This document shows, one piece after another, positions 51,094-60,333 of a stretch of 64,000 nucleotides of DNA. Source of the stretch: Ichthyenterobacterium magnum (GTDB taxonomy: Bacteria; Bacteroidota; Bacteroidia; Flavobacteriales; Flavobacteriaceae); the NCBI RefSeq assembly GCF_003610635.1, contig NZ_RAQJ01000001.1, forward strand, positions 372,474 to 436,473, in the 5' to 3' direction. A program made the translations under genes and the position numbers. How positions within the stretch are numbered: the first letter of the stretch is position 1; every line of letters begins with the position of its first letter. The notes beneath the pieces were generated by a model that saw nothing but the letters and a program-made list of their open reading frames with translations, did not search any database and was not told where the DNA came from.

Positions 51094-52577
51094 CTCCAGA
51101 AAAAAGGGGTTAAAAGAATCAATACTGTAAATAGTTCTAAACGACCAATAAGCATTAAAAAAGCTGCCCACCATTTACCTAAACTTGGTAGTGCTGCATA
51201 ATTATCTACTGGTCCAAAATTCCCAAGTGCTGGCCCTACGTTTCCTAAACTAGACGCAGACAATCCTATTGCAGATGTAAAATCAATTTGAAACATAGAA
51301 AACACAAGTGCACCTATAATAAATGAAAGCATATATAGAATAAAGAAACCTAGAATATTAAATACAATATCTCCAGATATAGACTTTCTATTATATCTCA
51401 CAGGTAATATTGCATTAGGATGCAAAGCACGTTTAAACTCTAAAAATCCATTTTTAATCAGTATCAAATGTCTGACAATTTTCACACCTCCAGATGTACT
51501 ACCAGCTGATCCACCAAGAAACATTATACCAAAAAAGAATACCATTAAAAAAGGGGTCCATAAGGTATAATCTGCAGTTATAAAACCAGTAGTTGTAACT
51601 ACAGATAATACTTGAAACAACCCATGTCTAAATGAGCTTTCTGCTTTTCCTAAAACCATTGGGTGTGCTATTGAAGACGCAGATGCATCAGCTTTAAAGT
51701 ATATAATTAGAGCTGCAAGTACAGTAAAAATAGCTATAAATTTAAAGTACAACTTAAACTCTTCGTCTTTAACTATTTTTTGAACTTTTCCTTTAAACGC
51801 AAAATAACTTAACACAAAATTTGTTCCTGCTAAAAACATAAATACAATAACAATGTATTGTATTATGGGTTTATTATTCCAAAAAGCTAAACTATCATTT
51901 TTTGTTGAAAATCCTCCAGTAGACAAAGTAGACATTGAATGATTAATAGCATCAAAGAAAGACATTCCCGCAAGGTTTAACAAAATAGTTTCTGCTGCTG
52001 TGTAACCAAAATAAATAAGCCATAAACGCTTGGCTGTATCTGTAATTCTAGGATGCAATTTGTCTGCATTAGGTCCTGGAGCCTCAGCAGCAAATAATTG
52101 CATTCCACCAATCCCTAATAGTGGCAAAATAGCTATTGCAAGCACAATAATTCCCATACCACCAATCCAATGTGTAATACTTCTCCAAAATAAAACTCCT
52201 TTTGGTACAGCTTCAATATTGTCTAAAATTGTTGCTCCTGTTGTGGTGTAACCAGACATGGTTTCAAAAAAAGCATTTGTGAAATTTGGTATAGATTCGG
52301 TTAACAGATAAGGCAAGGTTCCTGACAAGGCCATAACTACCCAACCAAAAGTAACAACAATATAACCTTCACGTTTGTTTAGTTCTTTTCGGTGATTTCT
52401 TGTGCCAATCATCAAAAAAACTCCAACAAGAAGTATAAAAACACCAGACAGAAACAATTTTAATGTTACTCCATCTTTATAGATTAAGCTTATTAGAGAA
52501 GATAATAACATAAAGCCTCCATTAAATAATAGCAGCAATCCAAAAAAATGAAAAATGATTTTAAAATTAAGTTTCAT
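51084..52577 (-). CDS. trkH: Trk-type potassium uptake channel subunit TrkH
   Basis: A 497-residue membrane protein of the TrkH/KtrB superfamily with four pore-loop repeats. Filter-like segments are visible: FFETMSGYTTTGATIL, STLSTGGFSTKND, LSVVTTTGFITADY and ASSLGNVGPALGNFG. It contains GGSAGSTSGGVKIVR in the D3 region. It imports K+ together with the TrkA gate encoded 7 bp upstream in the same operon. Its role is osmotic adaptation. Confidence 0.95.
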   Translation of the reverse strand: MKLNFKIIFHFFGLLLLFNGGFMLLSSLISLIYKDGVTLKLFLSGVFILLVGVFLMIGTRNHRKELNKREGYIVVTFGWVVMALSGTLPYLLTESIPNFTNAFFETMSGYTTTGATILDNIEAVPKGVLFWRSITHWIGGMGIIVLAIAILPLLGIGGMQLFAAEAPGPNADKLHPRITDTAKRLWLIYFGYTAAETILLNLAGMSFFDAINHSMSTLSTGGFSTKNDSLAFWNNKPIIQYIVIVFMFLAGTNFVLSYFAFKGKVQKIVKDEEFKLYFKFIAIFTVLAALIIYFKADASASSIAHPMVLGKAESSFRHGLFQVLSVVTTTGFITADYTLWTPFLMVFFFGIMFLGGSAGSTSGGVKIVRHLILIKNGFLEFKRALHPNAILPVRYNRKSISGDIVFNILGFFILYMLSFIIGALVFSMFQIDFTSAIGLSASSLGNVGPALGNFGPVDNYAALPSLGKWWAAFLMLIGRLELFTVLILLTPFFWRNR

Positions 52578-52584
52578 ATACTAG

Positions 52585-53934
52585 TTAAAAGAAAAACTTT
52601 TCTACTTTAGAAATTGATCTTGGCAAACTACAAACTACTACTTTATCTCCTACTTCAACCTGAAAATCGCCTAAAGGTATAATTCCTTTTTCGTCTCTTA
52701 TAACACCACCAATAATTGCAGAACGCGGAAAATCTAAATCTTTAATTCTCTTTCGAGTAATTTTTGATTTCGAGGTAACTTCAAATTCTAACAACTCAGC
52801 ATTCATATTACTAAGCTTTGTCATTGCTACCACTTTTCCTTTTCTTATATATCTAAAAATATTGTTTGCAGCTAGTAGTTTTTTATTAATTAAGGTATCT
52901 ATACCAATAGAATGTGATAATTGGTAATAATCCATGTTTTCAACCAAAGCAATGGTTTTTTTCACACCTTTAGATTTTGCTACCAGGCATGACATAATGT
53001 TGGTTTCAGAGTTTCCTGTTACAGAAATAAAAGCATCCATTTCATTAATATTCTCTTCTTCAAGAAGATCAACATTTCTACCATCTCCATTAATAACTAA
53101 AGCGTTTGGTAAATCATCTGCCAAATCAAAAGCTGTTTCTTTATCATTCTCAATGAGTTTTACATTAAACTTATTTTCGCATAAATCTGAAGCTGTTTTT
53201 TGTCCAATATTACTACCTCCAAGAATCATTACATTTTTAACTTCAGCTTTAATTTTACCAGACAACTCTATAAGCTCATCATCACCTCCTTTTGAAGTCA
53301 TGAAAACCACCTTATCACCTTCTTTAAATTGCGTATCGCCTCGAGGAATAATTGTATACTGAGTCCCGAAACGCTGTATTGCTATAGGCACAAAATGAAG
53401 TTCTGGAAACACTTGAGCAGCTTCTCTAACTGTTTTATCTATAAAAGTTGCTGTTCTAGATAAGCGCAAACTTAACATGGTTAACGCTCCTTTTTCAAAC
53501 TCATAACTATCGTTAAAACCATATTGATTAAGCAATAATTCTATTTCTGAAGCAGCTAATAACTCTGGAGAAATTAATTCATCAATACCAAACTTGGTAA
53601 ATCCTACTTCATCTTTTTGATCTATAAACTCAGAGTTAGAAATTCTGGCTATAGTTCGTTTTGCTCCAAGTTGTTTAGCAAGTACACAAGCTGTAATATT
53701 TGTAGTTTCTGAAGATGTTACTGCTATAAACAGTTCGGCAGTATTTATTCTTGCTTCTTTTAAAATAGCAATTGATGTTACATCACCTCGTATTACTCTA
53801 ATATCTAAATGATCGTTTGCATAACTCAAACTCTCTTTATTAATATCTATGAGTGTAATTTCTTGAGACTCGTAAGACAATAATTTTGCCAAATGAAATC
53901 CAACTTCACCAGCTCCAGCAATGATTATTTTCAT
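52585..53934 (-). CDS. trkA: Trk potassium transporter regulatory subunit TrkA
   Basis: A 449-residue cytoplasmic protein with two RCK units. Each begins with a Rossmann motif: KIIIAGAGEVGFHLAKLLSYE (residues 1-21) and VMILGGSNIGQKTASDL (near 233), each followed by a TrkA-C segment (FIDKTVREAAQVFPELHFV; LLEFEVTSKSKITRKRIKDLDFP). It binds nucleotide and gates TrkH. First gene of the trkAH operon; a TATATTTG box at 54052-54059 would give a 118-nt leader that includes the split repeat described at 53960-54027. Confidence 0.95.
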   Translation of the reverse strand: MKIIIAGAGEVGFHLAKLLSYESQEITLIDINKESLSYANDHLDIRVIRGDVTSIAILKEARINTAELFIAVTSSETTNITACVLAKQLGAKRTIARISNSEFIDQKDEVGFTKFGIDELISPELLAASEIELLLNQYGFNDSYEFEKGALTMLSLRLSRTATFIDKTVREAAQVFPELHFVPIAIQRFGTQYTIIPRGDTQFKEGDKVVFMTSKGGDDELIELSGKIKAEVKNVMILGGSNIGQKTASDLCENKFNVKLIENDKETAFDLADDLPNALVINGDGRNVDLLEEENINEMDAFISVTGNSETNIMSCLVAKSKGVKKTIALVENMDYYQLSHSIGIDTLINKKLLAANNIFRYIRKGKVVAMTKLSNMNAELLEFEVTSKSKITRKRIKDLDFPRSAIIGGVIRDEKGIIPLGDFQVEVGDKVVVCSLPRSISKVEKFFF

Positions 53935-53959
53935 GTGTTTATATCTATTGTTTTTTTAA

Positions 53960-54027
53960 CGGTCACATGCTGTTCGCAGTTAATATTCCTCATAAAAAAA
54001 GAAAAAAATTTAACATGCTCGTTTCAT
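53960..54027. repeat. Split inverted element, left copy (trkA-ubiE intergenic)
   Basis: Two motifs, CGGTCACATGCTGTTCGC (53960-53977) and ATGCTCGTTTCAT (54015-54027), are separated by 37 AT-rich bases. Both recur perfectly, in inverted orientation and order, at 56390-56453. Both contain a related ACATGCT/ATGCTCG core, so they may be two half-sites of one factor. Confidence 0.8.
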
Positions 54028-54051
54028 CTATAAATTTATTCAAAAAACATA

Positions 54052-54059
54052 CAAATATA
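54052..54059 (-). promoter_or_regulatory. Candidate -7 box (TATATTTG) of trkAH
   Basis: TAnnTTTG on the complement, 118 nt before the trkA ATG, upstream of the split repeat. Confidence 0.45.
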
Positions 54060-54140
54060 CTACAATTATATATGAATGCTTAAGTTTAGATTTGAATATA
54101 ATAAGTACACTACTAATTATATAAAACTAATCGATTGTCA

Positions 54141-54148
54141 TATATTTG
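54141..54148 (+). promoter_or_regulatory. -7 box (TATATTTG) of the ubiE-porT operon
   Basis: TAnnTTTG match 11 nt before the ATG at 54160; it lies inside the upstream open frame, which supports the later start. Confidence 0.6.
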
Positions 54149-54159
54149 CCAAAAAAATA

Positions 54160-54888
54160 ATGGCTTCAAAAGTTACTCCATATAAAGATAGCGATTTAAA
54201 CAAAAAGCAACAAGTCACTCAAATGTTTGATAACATTTCTAAAGAGTATGACGGTTTAAATCGTGTTATTTCTTTTGGCATAGATATTAAATGGCGCAAT
54301 AAGGTTGTAGACATTGTAACTAAAACAAAACCAGAAACCATTTTAGATATTGCTACAGGAACAGGTGATTTAGCTATTAGCTTAATAAAAACTAATGCCA
54401 AAGCAATTACTGGGCTAGACATTAGCGATGGTATGCTTGAAGTTGGTAGACAAAAGATTGCTAAAAAAAACCTAGACCATGTTATAAAAATGGTTATTGG
54501 AGATTCTGAAAATCTGCCTTTTGAAGATAACACTTTTGATGCTATAACCGTAGCTTTTGGAGTACGTAACTTTGAGAATTTAGAAAAAGGACTTTCAGAA
54601 ATACATAGAGTATTAAAACCTAACGGAATTTTTGTTATTTTAGAGACCTCTGTACCAACAAAAACACCATTTAAACAAGGTTATACTATGTATACTAAAT
54701 ACATTTTACCAACAATTGGTAGGTTGTTTTCTAAAGATAAGAGTGCTTATCAGTACCTTAGTGATTCTGCTTCTGTTTTTCCTTTTGGCGAAGCTTTAAA
54801 CAATATTTTAAGAAAAATTGGGTTTAATAACGTTGAAGACAAACCACAAACATTTGGCGTTGCAACAATTTATGCAGCTTATAAATAG
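54160..54888 (+). CDS. ubiE: Demethylmenaquinone methyltransferase UbiE/MenG
   Basis: The last step of menaquinone synthesis: C-methylation of demethylmenaquinone with SAM. Motifs: [39 protein letters not shown] (SAM), [40 protein letters not shown] and [16 protein letters not shown]. With the ATG at 54160 (242 residues) the length is normal and the promoter lies just upstream; the frame open from 54076 is not used. Its product feeds the NQR complex encoded at 32-38 kb. porT starts 5 bp downstream. Confidence 0.95.
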   Translation: MASKVTPYKDSDLNKKQQVTQMFDNISKEYDGLNRVISFGIDIKWRNKVVDIVTKTKPETILDIATGTGDLAISLIKTNAKAITGLDISDGMLEVGRQKIAKKNLDHVIKMVIGDSENLPFEDNTFDAITVAFGVRNFENLEKGLSEIHRVLKPNGIFVILETSVPTKTPFKQGYTMYTKYILPTIGRLFSKDKSAYQYLSDSASVFPFGEALNNILRKIGFNNVEDKPQTFGVATIYAAYK

Positions 54889-54893
54889 TTTTT

Positions 54894-55607
54894 ATGAAAA
54901 AAATACTTTTTGCTTTAACCTTATTAATTATAACACAAAGTGCTTCTGCTCAACTTTTTAGTAAGGAAAAAATAAAGAATAATGAAAATTTTGATAAAGC
55001 GCGTTTATCTTGGGGTTTTTTTCTGGGATTAAACAACTATGATTTTCAGTTTACATACAAACAAGATTTAGAAGACATATTAGTTGAAACTACTTCTGGA
55101 TTTAATGTAGGTTTAATTTCTGATCTAAGACTTAACGAATACTTAAATTTAAGATTCGAACCAGGTTTGTTTATCACACAAAGAAATATACAGTATAGTG
55201 AAAGTTATTTTAATGGCATTGAACATAACGATTCTGATTTGCTTAGAGAGGTAAAATCTACATACGTCCATTTTCCATTACTTTTAAAAGTATCTACAAA
55301 ACGTTTTAATAATTTTAAACCGTTTATTGTTGGTGGTTTCTCTACAGCATTAAACTTATCTAGTAATCAAGAAAACCCTGATGATAATAGTGTTGGCCAA
55401 TTTAGAACCAAAAAAAACATGGTGTTTTATGAACTTGGTTTTGGTATAGATTTCTATTTATACTGGTTTAAGTTTACGCCTTCAATACGTGGTGTATTTG
55501 CTTTAAACGACGAGATTGTAAAAGATGTCGACCCTAATAGTCCCTGGACAAGTAATGTTAATACCATGAAAACAAGAGGCTTCTTTATAAACTTTACATT
55601 TCAGTAA
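54894..55607 (+). CDS. porT: Type IX secretion protein PorT (SprT), outer-membrane beta-barrel
   Basis: A 237-residue protein with a signal peptide (MKKILFALTLLIITQSASA). The remainder is a predicted eight-strand outer-membrane barrel with alternating hydrophobic residues (RLSWGFFLGLNNYDFQFTY, LNLRFEPGLFITQRNIQY, FELGFGIDFYLYWFKFTPS-like end strands, FFINFTFQ with terminal aromatic). In flavobacteria porT typically sits directly after ubiE, as here. PorT is required for T9SS secretion. It overlaps the convergent trmH-family gene by 14 bp. Confidence 0.88.
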   Translation: MKKILFALTLLIITQSASAQLFSKEKIKNNENFDKARLSWGFFLGLNNYDFQFTYKQDLEDILVETTSGFNVGLISDLRLNEYLNLRFEPGLFITQRNIQYSESYFNGIEHNDSDLLREVKSTYVHFPLLLKVSTKRFNNFKPFIVGGFSTALNLSSNQENPDDNSVGQFRTKKNMVFYELGFGIDFYLYWFKFTPSIRGVFALNDEIVKDVDPNSPWTSNVNTMKTRGFFINFTFQ

Positions 55608-56319
55608 AACCTCTTTTAAATTCACTTAATGCAATTGCTGTAGCTGTAGCTACATTTAAACTTTCTGTTGCTTGAGTATCTCCAAATCTTGGAATACTTA
55701 TTCTTTTATCAATAACAGCCTCTACAGATTCTGAAATCCCATTAGCCTCGTTTCCTAAAATTATTACACCTTGCTTTGGCAAATTTTGAATATAGATATT
55801 TTTGCCATTCATGAAGGTCCCAAATGTTTCAACTTTTATTTCTTTTAAAAACTGTGGCAAATCTAAGTAACTAATATTGACTCTACTTAACGAGCCCATG
55901 GTTGCTTGCACAACTTTTGGGTTATAACAATCTACTGTTGCTGAGTTACAAACTAAATCTTTAATACCAAACCAATCACACAACCTTATAATTGTTCCTA
56001 AATTACCTGGATCCCTAACATTATCTAAAGCTACAACTAAAACGTTTTCATTAATTGGTTTAAGTTTTGGCATTTTAAAAATAGCCAACGCTGTATTAGG
56101 CGTTTTTAAACTACTTATCTTTTTTAATTCTTGATTAGACACCAAGATTGCTTCTACATTAAATACATTTTCAACGCTAAAGAGTTGATGTAACTCAAAA
56201 CTAGAATTTAAAAATTCTTTTATTCCTTTTAAACCCTCAACAATAAAGAGTTGATGTTGAGTTCTAAACTTTTTTTGACTTAAACTTGCAATTAATTTTA
56301 TATGACTCTTTGTTAACAT
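55594..56319 (-). CDS. TrmH-family (SpoU) RNA 2'-O-methyltransferase
   Basis: A 241-residue SPOUT methyltransferase. The N-terminal substrate-binding part (KKFRTQHQLFIVEGLKGIKEFL) is followed by the SpoU knot: ALDNVRDPGNLGTIIRLCDWFG (motif 1), GVIILGNEANGISESV (motif 2) and SIPRFGDTQATESLNVATATAIAL (motif 3). This suggests ribose methylation of rRNA or tRNA; the target is unknown. The ATG at 56319 is chosen because homologues start MLTKSHIKLI; twelve more codons are open upstream. Its upstream region holds the right copy of the split repeat. Confidence 0.92.
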   Translation of the reverse strand: MLTKSHIKLIASLSQKKFRTQHQLFIVEGLKGIKEFLNSSFELHQLFSVENVFNVEAILVSNQELKKISSLKTPNTALAIFKMPKLKPINENVLVVALDNVRDPGNLGTIIRLCDWFGIKDLVCNSATVDCYNPKVVQATMGSLSRVNISYLDLPQFLKEIKVETFGTFMNGKNIYIQNLPKQGVIILGNEANGISESVEAVIDKRISIPRFGDTQATESLNVATATAIALSEFKRGFTEM

Positions 56320-56389
56320 TAAAATGTATTTACTTTTGTTATGTGTAAAATGCATTACAAAGTAATACTTTTTTGGACTAATTTTTGTT

Positions 56390-56453
56390 ATGAAACGAGC
56401 ATATTAGTTTTATCACTTAAAAAGAAAAAATAATAGCGAACAGCATGTGACCG
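56390..56453. repeat. Split inverted element, right copy (trmH-BamA-like intergenic)
   Basis: ATGAAACGAGCAT (56390-56402) and GCGAACAGCATGTGACCG (56436-56453), separated by 33 bases, are exact reverse complements of the motifs at 53960-54027. The A-rich spacers are not conserved. Confidence 0.8.
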
Positions 56454-56499
56454 ATTTAATAAAATAATAAAGACACATGACATAACAACTTAAAAAATG

Positions 56500-56507
56500 T
56501 AAATTTG
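56500..56507 (+). promoter_or_regulatory. -7 box (TAAATTTG) of the BamA/TamA-like gene
   Basis: TAnnTTTG match 28 nt before the TTG start at 56536; the split repeat ends 46 nt upstream of the box. Confidence 0.5.
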
Positions 56508-56535
56508 AATTGATTACATATTTAATAATTATTGA

Positions 56536-59061
56536 TTGAAAAACGCACTCTATAACATAACACTAATTGTACTAGTTTCAGGATTAATATCGTCCTGTAA
56601 TGTTATGAAACGTGTCGCTAAAAATGATTATTTACTTACAGATAATGAAGTTTTAGTAAATAACAAAAAAGATAATAGCGAAACCGTAAGTGATCAAATC
56701 AATCAAAAACCTAACGGCAAATTATTAGGATTTCCGCTCAGACTTCACATTTATAATCTAGCTAGACCTAATATTGATTCGATTCTTAAAGCAAAAATTT
56801 ATGATAACCCAAGAAAAGTATCATGGAAAACAAAACTGCTTTCAAAAAAACAATTAAATAAAGATTTAGAATCAAGAAAAGGTATAAATAAATGGTTAAA
56901 AAAAACCGGTGAAGCTCCAGTAATTGTTAATGAAGAAAAAACAAAAAAAACAACAGAAAACTTAAGAAAATACTTTTTCGCTAAAGGCTGGTTTGATGTA
57001 AAAACATCTTATAACATTGATAAAACAGAAAACCAAAGAGCATCAATAACATATAATATAGTTACAGGTCAACCACATACATTAGATTCTATAACTGAAC
57101 AAATAGAATCTCCAATTATTAATTCATTATACCAACAACAATTAAAACAGAACTCTTTACTAAAAAAAGGAGAACAGTATGATGCCTCAAACTTTAAAAA
57201 TGAACGTGACAGACTAACCTCATCGTTAAGAAACTCTGGTTTATACTATTTTGATCAAGACTATATTTCTTTTAATATAGACACTATAAATGCTACTAAA
57301 AAAGTAAACACTGAACTTTTAATAAAAAACAGAGCCATAAGAAACGGAGATTCTACAGTTAGAAAACCTTTCAAGATTTATAAAATAAAAAATGTAAACA
57401 TTTATACAGACTATCAAAACCGAGGTTCAAAGATTAAAGACTCTACAACATATAATAATTTTAACTTGTACAGTTTTAATAAACTAAACTACAGACCTAA
57501 GGCATTAACCGATGCTGTTTTTATTAGCAAAGGTGAGGTTTTTAAAGATATAGATAGAACAAGAACTTATAGGTATTTAAGTGAGTTGCAAGCATTTAGA
57601 TACCCAAGTATAACTTATGTCGAAAACAAAAATGACACAACACTAACTGCAAATATTTTTCTTGTACCAAAAAAGAAATACGATTTAGGTTTTGATTTTG
57701 ATGTAACACAAAGTAATATTCAAACCTTAGGGTTTTCATTTAGAACAGGCTTAATAATTAGAAACATTTTTAGAGGTGCAGAAAATTTAGAAATTTCAGT
57801 TTTAGGAGCCATTGGGGCATCTAAAGACGCATCTGAAACTAAAGATGCTTTTTTTGATATTAATGAGCTTGGAGCTGATTTAAAGTTAACAATTCCTAGA
57901 ATTTTCTCTCCATTTAATACAGATAAAATTATACCAAAATACATGTCTCCAACAACACGAATTAGTTTGGGAGCTACAAGCCAGAAAAATATAGGTTTAG
58001 ACAAACAAACCATTAATGGTCTTTTTAATTACAAATGGAATCCTTCTACTAAAATCACAAATAATTTTGGTTTATTTAATATTCAATTTATTAAAAACGT
58101 GAATTCTGCAAATTATTTTAATGTTTACAACAGTTCGTATGATTCACTAAATAGCATTGCTCAAAACATTGGCTATACTACTTCTGGTTTAAGCATCCCT
58201 GAAGGTACAAATGCTTTTATAAATGATGTCTTTTCAGGAAACACAACAATTACTCCAGAAAGCGATGATTTTTCAACCATTTTAAGTATCTCAGAAAGGC
58301 AATTTAGACTCACACAAGACAATTTAATATTTGCGTCTAACTTTACATTTTCTAAAAACAATCGAGAAAACTTATATGACGAAAACTTCTCTCTTTTTAA
58401 AACAAAACTAGAACTTGCAGGTAATTTATTTTCTGCTTTAGCCAAACCTTTAAACTTTAAAAAGAATGACACAGGTAATTATCAAATTTTTGGAGTTGAA
58501 TATTCACAATATGTTAAAGCTGAAGTTGATTATGTTAAACATTGGAGTTTAGGTGGCACAACCAATAACGTATTAGCATTAAGAACTTTTGGCGGTATTG
58601 CAATCCCTTTCGGAAATTCAAAAAACATCCCTTTTTCTAAAAGTTATTATGGTGGCGGAGCTAACGATAATAGAGCTTGGGAAGCTTACAAACTAGGCCC
58701 TGGAAAATCCCAAAGCATTTTAGATTTTAATGAAGCAAATTTAAAATTGGCATTAAATGTGGAGTACCGATTTGATTTAGCAGGTAAATTTAAAGGCGCT
58801 TTATTTGCAGACACAGGAAATATTTGGAATGTGTTTGATAATATTGGAACTGATGATACAGAATTTAAAGGCATATCATCATTAAAAGATATTGCTATAG
58901 GCTCAGGTTTTGGTTTACGTTATGACTTTAGCTTTTTTGTACTTCGAGGCGATATTGGTTTTAAAACCTACGAGCCATCACGAGGTTTAGGTAATCGTTG
59001 GTTCAAAAATTACAATTTTGCAAATGCAGTATACAACATTGGCCTTAACTACCCCTTTTAA
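56536..59061 (+). CDS. BamA/TamA-like outer-membrane protein (Omp85 barrel), lipoprotein
   Basis: An 841-residue protein. Its N-terminus (TLIVLVSGLISSCNVMKRV) is a lipoprotein signal, unusual for an Omp85 protein but common in Bacteroidota TamA-like members. About 330 residues of POTRA-like repeats follow (LRKYFFAKGWFDVKTSYNI, LRNSGLYYFDQDYISFNI, YRYLSELQAFRYPSITYV), then a barrel with KYDLGFDFDVTQSN at its start and NRAWEAYKLGPG plus GDIGFKTYEPSRG near the end (the surface-antigen region). The start codon is TTG. The role is in outer-membrane assembly or translocation; a distinct main BamA is expected elsewhere. Confidence 0.88.
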   Translation: MKNALYNITLIVLVSGLISSCNVMKRVAKNDYLLTDNEVLVNNKKDNSETVSDQINQKPNGKLLGFPLRLHIYNLARPNIDSILKAKIYDNPRKVSWKTKLLSKKQLNKDLESRKGINKWLKKTGEAPVIVNEEKTKKTTENLRKYFFAKGWFDVKTSYNIDKTENQRASITYNIVTGQPHTLDSITEQIESPIINSLYQQQLKQNSLLKKGEQYDASNFKNERDRLTSSLRNSGLYYFDQDYISFNIDTINATKKVNTELLIKNRAIRNGDSTVRKPFKIYKIKNVNIYTDYQNRGSKIKDSTTYNNFNLYSFNKLNYRPKALTDAVFISKGEVFKDIDRTRTYRYLSELQAFRYPSITYVENKNDTTLTANIFLVPKKKYDLGFDFDVTQSNIQTLGFSFRTGLIIRNIFRGAENLEISVLGAIGASKDASETKDAFFDINELGADLKLTIPRIFSPFNTDKIIPKYMSPTTRISLGATSQKNIGLDKQTINGLFNYKWNPSTKITNNFGLFNIQFIKNVNSANYFNVYNSSYDSLNSIAQNIGYTTSGLSIPEGTNAFINDVFSGNTTITPESDDFSTILSISERQFRLTQDNLIFASNFTFSKNNRENLYDENFSLFKTKLELAGNLFSALAKPLNFKKNDTGNYQIFGVEYSQYVKAEVDYVKHWSLGGTTNNVLALRTFGGIAIPFGNSKNIPFSKSYYGGGANDNRAWEAYKLGPGKSQSILDFNEANLKLALNVEYRFDLAGKFKGALFADTGNIWNVFDNIGTDDTEFKGISSLKDIAIGSGFGLRYDFSFFVLRGDIGFKTYEPSRGLGNRWFKNYNFANAVYNIGLNYPF

Positions 59062-59153
59062 AGCTTAAATCAACATTTTTAAACCTATATTGTTTTCGTA
59101 GTTTTGTAGTTTAACTTCAGTTAAAAATGGCAAGTATATAATCAAAAATTGAT

Positions 59154-59161
59154 TACTTTTG
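59154..59161 (+). promoter_or_regulatory. -7 box (TACTTTTG) of fbaA
   Basis: TAnnTTTG match 27 nt before the ATG at 59189. Confidence 0.55.
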
Positions 59162-59188
59162 ATTTTAGAATTTTAATTAAAAAACATC

Positions 59189-60256
59189 ATGAATCATAGC
59201 ATAAAACCAGGAGTTGCAACAGGAAAAGAAGTTCAAGACATTTTTAGTCTTGCAAAAGAAAAAGGATTTGCCTTACCAGCAGTTAACGTCATTGGTTCTA
59301 ACAGTATAAATGGCGTATTAGAAACTGCAGCAGAATTAAACTCTCCAGTAATTATTCAGTTTTCAAACGGTGGCGCAGCCTTTAATGCAGGAAAAGGGCT
59401 AAGCAACGAAAACCAAAAAGCAGCTATTGCAGGCTCTATAGCCGGAGCAAAACATGTACATCAAATGGCAGAAGCTTATGGCGTTCCAGTTATTTTACAT
59501 ACAGATCATTGTGCAAAAAAATTATTGCCATGGATTGATGGTTTACTAGATGCAAGTGAAAAGCATTTTGCAGACACTGGTAAGCCTTTATACAGCTCTC
59601 ATATGATAGATTTGAGTGAAGAACCTATTGAAGAAAACATAGAAATCTGCAAACAATACCTATCACGTATGAGTAAAATGGGTATGACACTAGAAATAGA
59701 ATTAGGTATAACTGGTGGTGAAGAAGATGGTGTAGACAATACAGATGTAGACGATTCTAAACTATACACACAACCAGAAGAAGTTGCTTACGCTTATGAA
59801 GAATTAAGTAAAATTAGCTCACAATTTACAATTGCAGCTGCTTTTGGCAATGTTCATGGTGTTTATAAACCTGGCAATGTAAAGCTCACACCAAAGATTC
59901 TTAAAAATTCTCAAGAGTTTTTATCTAAAAAACACAATCTACCTCATAACCATATCGATTTTGTTTTCCATGGTGGTTCTGGCTCAACTATCGAAGAAAT
60001 TAGAGAAGCTATTGGTTACGGCGTTATTAAAATGAACATTGATACAGACATGCAGTATGCATTTATGAGTGGAGTTCGTGATTACATGGGCGAAAAAGAA
60101 GCCTACTTAAAATCTCAAATTGGAAACCCAGATGGTGATGATGTTCCAAATAAAAAGTATTATGATCCAAGAAAATGGTTGCGTGAAGGAGAAAATGCTT
60201 TTGTAACACGCTTAAAAAAGGCCTTTGAAGACTTAAATAATGTAAATACACTTTAA
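59189..60256 (+). CDS. fbaA: Class II fructose-bisphosphate aldolase
   Basis: A zinc-dependent glycolytic and gluconeogenic aldolase, 355 residues. Motifs: GFALPAVNVIGSNSINGVLE, ILHTDHCAKKLLPW (first zinc His and catalytic Asp), LEIELGITGGEEDGVDN, AAFGNVHGVYKPGNV (zinc His), FVFHGGSGST (zinc His and phosphate loop) and IKMNIDTDMQYAF. It is of the long E. coli FbaA type. A weak five-pair hairpin with T5 (60276-60293) lies between it and accD, which may be partly co-transcribed. Confidence 0.97.
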   Translation: MNHSIKPGVATGKEVQDIFSLAKEKGFALPAVNVIGSNSINGVLETAAELNSPVIIQFSNGGAAFNAGKGLSNENQKAAIAGSIAGAKHVHQMAEAYGVPVILHTDHCAKKLLPWIDGLLDASEKHFADTGKPLYSSHMIDLSEEPIEENIEICKQYLSRMSKMGMTLEIELGITGGEEDGVDNTDVDDSKLYTQPEEVAYAYEELSKISSQFTIAAAFGNVHGVYKPGNVKLTPKILKNSQEFLSKKHNLPHNHIDFVFHGGSGSTIEEIREAIGYGVIKMNIDTDMQYAFMSGVRDYMGEKEAYLKSQIGNPDGDDVPNKKYYDPRKWLREGENAFVTRLKKAFEDLNNVNTL

Positions 60257-60333
60257 AATAAAAACATTAATTTTGCCTAAGATTTAGGTTTTTAATAAAA
60301 TCTAAAAAATACAATCTAAAATCGGAAATCGAT

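Noticed and set aside
54076-54159. ubiE start at 54076
   Set aside because: The upstream part contains the predicted promoter box and is not family-like; the ATG at 54160 gives the normal N-terminus.
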